DNA from: Cytophagales bacterium
Lineage (GTDB): Bacteria; Bacteroidota; Bacteroidia; Cytophagales; Cyclobacteriaceae
DNA length: 64,000 nucleotides
Direction of reading: 5' to 3'
Assembly (NCBI GenBank): GCA_022360055.1
Contig: JAKSDO010000153.1
Location: 1 to 64,000 of the forward strand
In this document: positions 1-7,238 of the stretch, in pieces
Numbering within the stretch: position 1 is the first letter of the stretch
How the letters are laid out: each line of letters starts with the position of its first letter
Notes under the pieces: generated by a model
What the model was told of the DNA's origin: nothing
Database searches by the model: none
Seen by the model: the letters and a program-made list of their open reading frames with translations, nothing else
Translations under genes and position numbers: made by a program

Positions 1-85
1 CAGCGCGCGCTATTACTCTACTTTCGTAAATCCCGTCACTTTGATAAAACACAATCCGGATTATTTCGGTTCCCTTAAGCCCTGA
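1..85 (+). CDS. possible 3' end of a gene entering from the left
   Basis: Reading from base 2, the plus strand gives 27 uninterrupted codons ending in TGA at 83-85, with a plausible protein composition (final residues NPDYFGSLKP). The fragment is too short to assign, and nothing else in the first 309 bases looks coding. It could be chance; the sequence left of the window would settle it. Confidence 0.3.
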   Translation, partial: SARYYSTFVNPVTLIKHNPDYFGSLKP

Positions 86-309
86 TTATTTGCTGCCGGG
101 GGTCGACGAAGTTTTATATTTTGCTTTTATTACCAATTAATATGGGAAAAATGCAATTCCTGCCAATTGATTCGGAAGCGAGGGTCTGCCGTCCGGAACG
201 GGCCGGCAATTTCCGGGAGCCGGCGTGAAGGGAGCATAACCGGAATTGCCCTCCTCTTCCGGAGATCGGTCCCATAATCTATTGGATACGGAGGGAACCG
301 GAGCGCCCG

Positions 310-1944
310 CTAGACAAATTTCCGGGGAGAATTATTAAACTCCTTCCAGTCCTCATGGAGGTCATCGAAGAGCTTGTCCAATGCCGCGCTCGAAACGCCG
401 CTGTTCTTCAGGGTCAGGATGTAATCCATGAGATTGTAGCAGGTGGTAAATTGACCGCAGGCAATTAAATTTTCAAGGCGGTTGACGCTTCGATCATCGT
501 CGTCCCACCATAAGGTGGTCGGCATTTGCGAGGCAATCAGGCTGCTCTCCTGTATTTTTGGGGACGGGCTGGGCCTGATCCCCTGATTCGGTTTGAAGCC
601 GATCCCCAGGGTAGACTTGACGCCGTTTAACTGATACACCGTAGAGGTGACGGCCCTGTGTTTGTAAGCTTCTTTTTCGTACAAAAGCCTGTAGTTCAGT
701 CTCCGGATCTGATTCAGAAAAACCTCGCTGATCATAGTTACTGCCGAAGTCAGACGCTCCGCAAGCATGCGCCTGACAAGCGCAATGTCCAGCTTTTGAA
801 AGGTGGCCACATCATCCACCAGCTCTTTGGGCACATTCTTTTGATAGAGATTATTCATAAAGATCTTGATTCCGGCGCGCAATAAGGTTGTGAAAGATCC
901 AATGACCATCAATACAAGCCCCACACCGGTTAGCAAGCCGCCTGCTACGTACAGGAAATCCCACGACCGGCTGAAAAACAAATTCATGGAATTCAGGCCG
1001 ACCAGCAAAACCCCGGCCAGCGCGGTGCCCCAATAGTACCATTTAAATTTCAGGAGCCTCAGCACATTGCTCAGGAGCCGGTTGAGCGTTTTGCCGGGCT
1101 TCCCGGTCCCCTTGCTGTCGGCAGCCTGCTCCCACTGATCCATGTTGTAGCTTCCCACATCACAGACGATAATGGTTCCGAGCGGGCTTTTTCTTCTTTT
1201 GTCGATATTGACCATACTTCCTATCCCCTGGTTGTCGACAATGCCCCCGTCCATAAGCCCGATGCCGTGACGATACTTCTCCTTTTGTTTCAATTCCCTG
1301 TAGTGTTCCGAGGTGTGGTCGCCGAAATAATCATCCGGAAAAATCATGGGCTCAAAGCCAAACGGAAAACAACTGGAAGAAGCAATGACGTCGGACAGCC
1401 GGATGTTTCCCTTCAAGGTGTTGAGCGTTGGGCTGTATAAGGGTTTGTTGCCGAAATAACCCGAATTCTGAAATCTGAAGGCCAGCCCGTAAGCAAAATC
1501 CGTTGCATTAAAGCAAACGTCTTTCAGATGAATTGCCCCGGGCCGGTCGAATGCTTTGAAGGTACCCGATGGCAGCATTTCCTCATAGGCCGACGCAAAA
1601 GCGTTGATCAGCGAACGCTTTTTGGGAATGCCCTTCCAAAAACCGTGATCTTCCAGTTTGTTCAGGGCCTTTTCCAGCAAGAGGTCCTCGTCGAGGAACC
1701 TGTAAAACGCGCTGTAGAAATCTTCAAAGGATCCGGCCGTGTATGTCGAATGGGCATAACACACGCCTGTAATGGTTCCCCCGCTTACGGTACTCAGGGC
1801 TTCTACCTGTTCCAACAAAGGGGCTTCCTCATAATGTATCCGGTGCAGGTAGGACAATACACCGAGTGAAAATGCGGCTGCGCGATAGCCGCCGCCGCTA
1901 AAACAAAGTCCTATGGACGATAAGGGGTCGTTGACGTCGTTCAT
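310..1944 (-). CDS. patatin-like phospholipase with a central membrane hairpin
   Basis: Predicted serine acyl hydrolase that cleaves phospholipid or lysophospholipid esters. The oxyanion loop GGGYR is at residues 17-21, the nucleophile Ser54 lies in STVSGGT, and the catalytic Asp232 lies in the DGG motif, so the Ser-Asp dyad of the patatin fold is complete. Two hydrophobic stretches (about 302-324 and 330-355) follow the catalytic core, then a basic soluble tail of about 190 residues. This suggests the enzyme is anchored in the inner membrane with its active site in the cytoplasm. There is no signal peptide. It stands alone, with intergenic DNA on both sides. The family call is firm; the lipid substrate is unknown. 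Confidence 0.85.
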   Translation of the reverse strand: MNDVNDPLSSIGLCFSGGGYRAAAFSLGVLSYLHRIHYEEAPLLEQVEALSTVSGGTITGVCYAHSTYTAGSFEDFYSAFYRFLDEDLLLEKALNKLEDHGFWKGIPKKRSLINAFASAYEEMLPSGTFKAFDRPGAIHLKDVCFNATDFAYGLAFRFQNSGYFGNKPLYSPTLNTLKGNIRLSDVIASSSCFPFGFEPMIFPDDYFGDHTSEHYRELKQKEKYRHGIGLMDGGIVDNQGIGSMVNIDKRRKSPLGTIIVCDVGSYNMDQWEQAADSKGTGKPGKTLNRLLSNVLRLLKFKWYYWGTALAGVLLVGLNSMNLFFSRSWDFLYVAGGLLTGVGLVLMVIGSFTTLLRAGIKIFMNNLYQKNVPKELVDDVATFQKLDIALVRRMLAERLTSAVTMISEVFLNQIRRLNYRLLYEKEAYKHRAVTSTVYQLNGVKSTLGIGFKPNQGIRPSPSPKIQESSLIASQMPTTLWWDDDDRSVNRLENLIACGQFTTCYNLMDYILTLKNSGVSSAALDKLFDDLHEDWKEFNNSPRKFV

Positions 1945-2317
1945 GATTCAATCGTATTTGATTTGACATGGCTCCAAGATCGCAATTACATTTCCCGATC
2001 CGGCTAAAAATACCGATCGCCCGGCAAGGAAGACCGACGTTCCGGTTTAAGCGAAAACGCCCGGCGACGATCCCTCCCGTCAGATCACGGCTTATCCGCA
2101 TCAAATGCCGGGCGCGATACCGGCCGCAGAAGGTATTTCAGGCTTAAGAATAAGATTTAGATGTGTGATTATCAACTAAAACAACCCGAAATCAAAAAAA
2201 ATACCCAAGCATGGGTATTTTCCGAAGTATTCGTCCGGTCGATTTGAATTCGGCTGCTCAAGCCGGGAATTAATCGCACCCATCGATCGCAATCCGGGAG
2301 CAATCGGCGACGACCTG
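1945..2317. other. intergenic stretch without recognisable gene
   Basis: About 370 bases separate the patatin gene start from the LysR gene end. Reading frames here are short and have no family motifs. I see no clear hairpin terminator or promoter. Confidence 0.5.
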
Positions 2318-3238
2318 TCAAAAAACACCTTTTTGCACGGCTTCTTTTCCGCCGTCGCGCATTTGTATTGCCAGGCTTTTAATGAACGGTTCGTAATACC
2401 CGGGTTGTTTTTCATTGTTCAGGCTTGCGAAATACCAGGTCCGGTGTAAGCCTTTGTTTGTAACAGGCACGGCTACGATCGGTTGTGTTTTCAGATAGGG
2501 TTCTATTGCCCAATTGGAAATAACCATGACACAATATCCCGCTTTCACCATTTCAATCTGGGCTTCGGTAAGCTGCACTTCTATGATCTTTTTCGGACTG
2601 ATATTTTGCGGGATCAGCAGTTGTCTAAACAATGTAACGGATTCCAGGGGCCTGGAGTAGATGATGACGTTTTGATCGGCGAAATCCTTTTCTTCAACAT
2701 AGGGCTTACCTTCCCAGGGGTGTCCGCTTACCACCACGGCCATCTGCTCGTCCCTGAACAATTCCGTAAATTTTACCGCCGGGTTTGGTTCGAGGTTGCT
2801 TGTAATGATCGCATCGACCTTCCCTTCCAGCAGAGGCGCAATCGAACTGCATGTATACTCGGTCAGGATCTTGATCTCCACGCCGGGAAATTCTCTTGAA
2901 AACGACTTCATCACGCCGGGAAGCCAGTGATAACAGGTATAGCAGCAGGTAGTGACCCTCAGTTCCCCCACCTGGCCGTCCCGAAAGGTCATCAGCTCAT
3001 ATTCGGCCTGTTCGAGCTCCCGCAGTACCTTTTGGGCCGATCTGAGTAAAATCTTGCCGGCCTCGGTGAGCACCAACCGTTTGTTCACCCTTAAGAACAA
3101 CCTGACGCCCAGCTCATTTTCCACCTCCCGCAACTGATGGCTGAGCGCCGAAGCCGAAACGTTCAATTTGTTTACCGCCCGGGTCAGGTTTCCTTCGGCC
3201 GCAACCGTTTCGACAAGTCGTAAATGTCTTAATTCCAT
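2318..3238 (-). CDS. LysR-family transcriptional regulator, MetR-like
   Basis: A 306-residue LysR-type regulator of standard length. The N-terminal winged helix-turn-helix (about residues 1-60, starting MELRHLRLVETV) is followed by a linker helix and a substrate-binding effector domain from about residue 90. The stretch TTCCYTCYHWLP near residue 97 is cysteine-rich and resembles the start of the effector domain in MetR-like LysR proteins, which respond to homocysteine or methionine status. No methionine gene is nearby, so the target is open. It is transcribed divergently from the membrane/JAMM-like gene at 3337, and the 98-base gap between them is the natural place for a shared operator. LysR identity is certain; the MetR-like assignment is moderate. 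Confidence 0.88.
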   Translation of the reverse strand: MELRHLRLVETVAAEGNLTRAVNKLNVSASALSHQLREVENELGVRLFLRVNKRLVLTEAGKILLRSAQKVLRELEQAEYELMTFRDGQVGELRVTTCCYTCYHWLPGVMKSFSREFPGVEIKILTEYTCSSIAPLLEGKVDAIITSNLEPNPAVKFTELFRDEQMAVVVSGHPWEGKPYVEEKDFADQNVIIYSRPLESVTLFRQLLIPQNISPKKIIEVQLTEAQIEMVKAGYCVMVISNWAIEPYLKTQPIVAVPVTNKGLHRTWYFASLNNEKQPGYYEPFIKSLAIQMRDGGKEAVQKGVF

Positions 3239-3336
3239 ATATGAAAAATATTCATCATTTCTAATAAATCATTTCAATTTCTTCATCATCCCTCCTGCCT
3301 TTAGTATTCGTCTTCTTCTGTATAAAGGTTACAACC

Positions 3337-4137
3337 ATGCTCAAAAAATACAGACCGGTACTCATCCGCGAAAATGAACGACGTCGATTTTCAATATTCC
3401 TACTCGGTGCCTTGATCACCATCTACATTTCGATCTATTCCGAACTTTTCCAGGCGCTGTACGGCATTGGGAACGACTGTTCCCGCCGGTTCAACATTAT
3501 AATCAGGTCCATGAAGGTCTATTCCTTTTGGGGTTTCGAAGGATTCGATCCCGCTTCGAACCCGGTTCGATTTCCGGCGGAACCTGAAAAGATCACAAAC
3601 CACATCGGCATGCTTACCGGGCAACCGTTCGAATATGAGCGTAAAGGGGCACCCAGGGCTCCGGGACAATCTCCGGACACCATGCACCTGTACCGGGAAT
3701 ATGAGGACATATGTCTGCTGGTGCTCGATATCTGGTCGGCTTATCCGAAAAATGAAGTGATGGGATTTATTGCCGATAATGGCAACCTGATCATCACCTC
3801 CGTGGGCGATACGTGGCGCGTAAGCGGTCCGAAACCCATATTATTCAACGATCGCTACTACCTGGCATGGCCCAAACATGCAAAGCTCAAATCGACCTAT
3901 CAGGGAGCGATTCGATATTCCGGTTCCGATTTTATCTTTCTGCCGGTCAAAGCCATGTTCCACACGCACGTGTTGTCCGGAGCGCTCAGCCCGGAAGACC
4001 GGTTAATTGCCAAAAGGTTTGATAAAATCCGCCATATATTGATCGAGCGTACAAGAATATCCGAATTTGACGGCCGGGGCATTAAAAAAGTGTATAACGG
4101 AAATATGCTGAACTTATGTGAACTGGTGCACAACTGA
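3337..4137 (+). CDS. membrane-anchored protein with JAMM-like metalloprotease signature
   Basis: I do not recognise a named family over the full length. The 266-residue product has a basic N-terminus, then one hydrophobic segment at about residues 19-38. The C-terminal half carries Glu140 (NEVMGFI) and then His209-x-His211 followed by Ser218-x-x-Asp221. This spacing is close to the E...HxH...SxxD zinc site of JAB/JAMM isopeptidase domains and of DUF4329-type proteins. The HxH-to-Ser gap is 6 residues rather than the usual 7. If real, it is a small membrane-tethered peptidase or deamidase-like enzyme. It is divergent from the LysR regulator and could be its target. The gene looks real from composition and motif; the enzymatic reading is inference. 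Confidence 0.6.
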   Translation: MLKKYRPVLIRENERRRFSIFLLGALITIYISIYSELFQALYGIGNDCSRRFNIIIRSMKVYSFWGFEGFDPASNPVRFPAEPEKITNHIGMLTGQPFEYERKGAPRAPGQSPDTMHLYREYEDICLLVLDIWSAYPKNEVMGFIADNGNLIITSVGDTWRVSGPKPILFNDRYYLAWPKHAKLKSTYQGAIRYSGSDFIFLPVKAMFHTHVLSGALSPEDRLIAKRFDKIRHILIERTRISEFDGRGIKKVYNGNMLNLCELVHN

Positions 4138-4270
4138 ACCCTGACCGGTCCGTTGTTTTTCCTCATCCGTCAAATGATTTGACCGATTTTGCCCGGTCCG
4201 GGGAGCACGCTGCACGGAGCCGATCGCATATTCCCAACGGCAGTTATTTATTCGCTCCGACAGGAACCGG

Positions 4271-5335
4271 TTATTCGTTCTGCTTTTTTAGCTGGTCCAG
4301 TAAATTGTACTTGGCTCTTCTCGTCTCCCACCGCTCGCGCGCATACTTTTGCATATCGATGATGGTATCTTTCTCGTCAATTATTTCAAGTCCCAACAAA
4401 GTTTCAATAACATCTTCCAGGGTCACAATTCCATCCAGGCCGCCGTATTCGTCCACAATGGATGCAATATGCTCTTTTTTTTCCAGGAGCTTTTCCCACA
4501 GGGAGAAAAGCGCAATGGAATTCGGTACCACCACAATGTCTCGCTTTATATCTTTGAGCCTTAAGGTATGCTGGTCTTCGGCCAATTTTTCAAAAACCGT
4601 CTGTCGAAACACATACCCCGTTATGTGCTCTTCGTTGTTTGAATATACCGGTATTCGTGAAAACGTTAAATAATCTTTGTTTTTCAAAAAATCCTTTAAC
4701 AACAGTTTTTCGTCCGCAACAGCCACCACAACTCTCGGAGTCATTATTTCTTTTACCTTTACATTTTTGAGTCTAAGTATATTTTGAATTATTCGATACT
4801 CTTTTTCCGTAAAAACCCCCTCGTCCGCCCCGATACTCGCCAGCGCAGCAATTTCTTCTCTGCTTGTCGTTTGTTTTCGTTTATTGCTTGAAATGAGTTT
4901 GGTAATTGTCGACGACATCAACACGAGCGGATAGGTGAATACGATCATAAATTTTATGGTGAAGAAGGAAATCATGGCCAGGTTTCTCCAGTATCGGGCC
5001 CCGATCGTTTTGGGGATAATTTCAGTGATTATTAAAATCAAAATTGTCAGACCGGCGGATACGACCCCAAAGTATTCCTCGCCAAAAACTTTAACGGCCT
5101 GCGCGCCTACGCCTGCCGCACCCACGGTATGGGCAACGGTATTTAAAGATAAAATTGCCGATAAGGGCCTGTCGATGTTTTCTTTTAACTTCATAAAAGC
5201 TTTTGCCCACAAATTTCCTTTTTCATGCTTAACGATCAGGAATGACCCGGGGGTGGAAAGCAGCACGGCCTCCATAATCGAACAAAGGAATGAAATTAAC
5301 AGCGCAATAGATAAATAGACCAATAGCAGTATCAT
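4271..5335 (-). CDS. CNNM/CBS-domain membrane protein (HlyC/CorC family)
   Basis: Inner-membrane protein of the hemolysin-C/CorC family, linked in other organisms to Mg or other cation efflux. I place the start at the internal ATG (MILLLVYLSIAL), which matches the usual N-terminus of the family; an in-frame upstream ATG at 5392 would add 19 residues. An N-terminal CNNM domain has three to four hydrophobic helices (first at residues 1-25). Two CBS domains follow, the first beginning at VKEIMTPR and the second around the IVDEYGGLDGIVTLEDV motif. The usual C-terminal CorC_HlyC domain is absent or very short. It is monocistronic, with intergenic repeat DNA upstream. Confidence 0.85.
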   Translation of the reverse strand: MILLLVYLSIALLISFLCSIMEAVLLSTPGSFLIVKHEKGNLWAKAFMKLKENIDRPLSAILSLNTVAHTVGAAGVGAQAVKVFGEEYFGVVSAGLTILILIITEIIPKTIGARYWRNLAMISFFTIKFMIVFTYPLVLMSSTITKLISSNKRKQTTSREEIAALASIGADEGVFTEKEYRIIQNILRLKNVKVKEIMTPRVVVAVADEKLLLKDFLKNKDYLTFSRIPVYSNNEEHITGYVFRQTVFEKLAEDQHTLRLKDIKRDIVVVPNSIALFSLWEKLLEKKEHIASIVDEYGGLDGIVTLEDVIETLLGLEIIDEKDTIIDMQKYARERWETRRAKYNLLDQLKKQNE

Positions 5336-5583
5336 GTGTTTTTTACGTCGGATATACAATTTTACACGATACAGGAATATGTTGGTTTTCAAAATGCCCG
5401 GCTATAATGACGGTTATGGGCAACGGCCGCTTTTTAAGCGGTGGCTGATTGATTGGAGGGTTTAATCTATCCGGATGGCGAACCGCCATGCTTTGGCTCT
5501 TCCGGTCGGTTCGGAAGGAGCAGTTCCAAAACCCGGGGGACACATCTGAATTTCGAATCCATCGGTATTTCCGTGGGATTTGG

Positions 5584-5726
5584 GAAATCTGGTTCAATCA
5601 ACATCGGGCCACTGCTAATAAGCCAGATTTCTCCGCTGCGCTGCGAAATGACAGTAAAGGGTAAATCAACTTGTCAGGGTGTATAAGGCAATCAGATCGC
5701 TCCTGACGTCGAGATGACAAGGCAGG
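5584..5726. repeat. dispersed intergenic repeat, copy A
   Basis: These roughly 143 bases are clearly related to 18562-18707. Shared blocks include GCCAGATTTCTCCG, a GAAATGACAG box, GTGTATAAGGCAATCAGATC and GACGTCGAGATGACA, in the same order and with nearly the same spacing. The inner part can fold, because the CCAGATTTC and GAAATGACAG boxes are right arms of hairpins seen complete in the second copy. Here the left arm is eroded. This copy has no nuclease gene and sits between the CNNM gene and the SnoaL-like gene. Confidence 0.75.
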
Positions 5727-5810
5727 CGTCGTTTTTAATATGTTGATTTTTGCCCAATCCGGATGTAAAATCTTTGTTTGTCATGCCGTGGTTGGCGTGC
5801 GTTCCTGTTT

Positions 5811-6170
5811 TTAATTTGCCGGTACCGGAAGGTTGTGCTGCCTGAGAAACGACAATTTATCCCAATAGCCCCTTTGAAATTTAATTTTTCCATCGACGAC
5901 CCGGAAAAAGCCGCAACCTCGCAGCCCAAGCGGGTCTTTCCATTCCAGTATCGCCCAGGCCCCGTCTTCGAAAATGTTTTCCACGATGCAAGTCATTTCC
6001 GCCTGCGCAAATTCTTCCCGAAACATTTTCCTGATCGCAATCTTTCCTTCTACCGGCGCGTTTGCTACCTGGTGGTTGATCGCATCATCGTGATAAAATT
6101 CGGACAACCGGTCGGCATCACCGGTATTGAAAACGTCCACCCATTTTTTTATTAGCTCTTTCGGCTGCAT
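5811..6170 (-). CDS. SnoaL-like / NTF2-fold small protein
   Basis: A 119-residue cytoplasmic protein with the NTF2-like alpha+beta barrel pattern. The opening is typical of SnoaL-like domains (KKWVDVFNTGDADRLSEFYHDDA), followed by a strand-rich C-terminal half (FFRVVDGKIKFQRGYWD). Members isomerise or hydrolyse small ligands or simply bind them, and family membership does not give a substrate. It is a single gene facing the repeat element. Confidence 0.8.
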   Translation of the reverse strand: MQPKELIKKWVDVFNTGDADRLSEFYHDDAINHQVANAPVEGKIAIRKMFREEFAQAEMTCIVENIFEDGAWAILEWKDPLGLRGCGFFRVVDGKIKFQRGYWDKLSFLRQHNLPVPAN

Positions 6171-6509
6171 AGTATTATATATTTTTCAACAATAATCCTT
6201 CATCTGTACTGGTCAGACATCCATACGCTCTTAATGCGCGCTTCTTCCACTGCGCAGTCCGCCCGGGCTTTTTTGCGCTAAGACGCCGGCATAAATGCGC
6301 ATTGCATTCCGCCTGCGGACCCGTAATTTACAAATTACCGCTTTGGAACACCAACCCCTGGCCCGATGATCAGGCGATCCGGATCAACTGCAACGGCCTT
6401 TTGCCGAACCTCCGTATCGGACCTGCGGATCACCTGCCCGTTGTGCCGTTGATCCGGAAGAAAAACCCGATGATCCGAAGCGCTCATATGAAAGCGGTCC
6501 TTCCCGCGA
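6171..6509. other. intergenic stretch without recognisable gene
   Basis: About 340 bases upstream of the SnoaL-like gene and downstream of the MarC gene. I found no conserved motif, hairpin terminator or repeat in it. Confidence 0.4.
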
Positions 6510-7121
6510 TTACAGGTTAAAGTATATTTTGACTCCTTCGAGAATATTGGCAACTGCAACCGATGAAAGGATCAGCCCCATGATCCGGCTGATGATCGCA
6601 GCGCCACTGTTTCCGATATATTTGAATATCCAGGTCGACATCACCATCAGGATCCATGCGATCAGCACGACAGACAACATCATCAAAGTTGTTAAAGATT
6701 GTTCCACAATACTATGTTGGCTGTTTTCCGTGAGCAGAATGGCTGCCAGTATCGCCCCCGGGCTTGCCAGGGAAGGCATAGCCAAGGGAAAAATAGCCTT
6801 ATCGCTATTTCTCTTTACCTGAGCGAGCTCCTCTTCGGGTTTGCTTTCCCCGAATATCATGGTCAGGGCAAACAGGAACAACACAATTCCCCCGGCGATC
6901 TGGAAGGTGGGCAAGGGTATGTCGATGGCGTTTAATATCAGCTCGCCCACAACAATAAAAAAAAGCAGAACGCCCGCCGCTACGAAAGCCGCTTTGAGCG
7001 CTATTTCCTTGCGTTCGCTTTCTTTACACGGGGAGGTCACGGCAATAAACACGGGGATGGTGCCAATGGGATCAATTACGGTAAAAAAAGTAACAAAGGC
7101 GGTAAGAAGGTCGTTGATCAT
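6510..7121 (-). CDS. MarC family integral membrane protein
   Basis: A 203-residue polytopic inner-membrane protein with about six hydrophobic helices. It opens with the MarC signature (LLTAFVTFFTVIDPIGTIPVF) and has the family's usual length of about 200 residues. MarC proteins were once linked to multiple antibiotic resistance, and the transported compound is not established. It is the last gene before PUL 1 on the same strand, with a 117-base gap from the GH-A enzyme, and is probably independent of the PUL. Confidence 0.88.
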   Translation of the reverse strand: MINDLLTAFVTFFTVIDPIGTIPVFIAVTSPCKESERKEIALKAAFVAAGVLLFFIVVGELILNAIDIPLPTFQIAGGIVLFLFALTMIFGESKPEEELAQVKRNSDKAIFPLAMPSLASPGAILAAILLTENSQHSIVEQSLTTLMMLSVVLIAWILMVMSTWIFKYIGNSGAAIISRIMGLILSSVAVANILEGVKIYFNL

Positions 7122-7238
7122 GGGTTGTTTACATTCATCTACAATCGTATTTTTTCCAATCTAACAAGTTTTTGATTTTATTGAAAGCACCGACGGTTAC
7201 TTGTTGCAATCAAAAAATGTTTCGAGTCCAAATACGAA

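Noticed and set aside
7163-7217. TTTTTGATT/AATCAAAAA inverted repeat as a terminator after the GH-A enzyme
   Set aside because: The arms are AT-only, about 30 bases apart and have competing pairings. A stable stem is unlikely.
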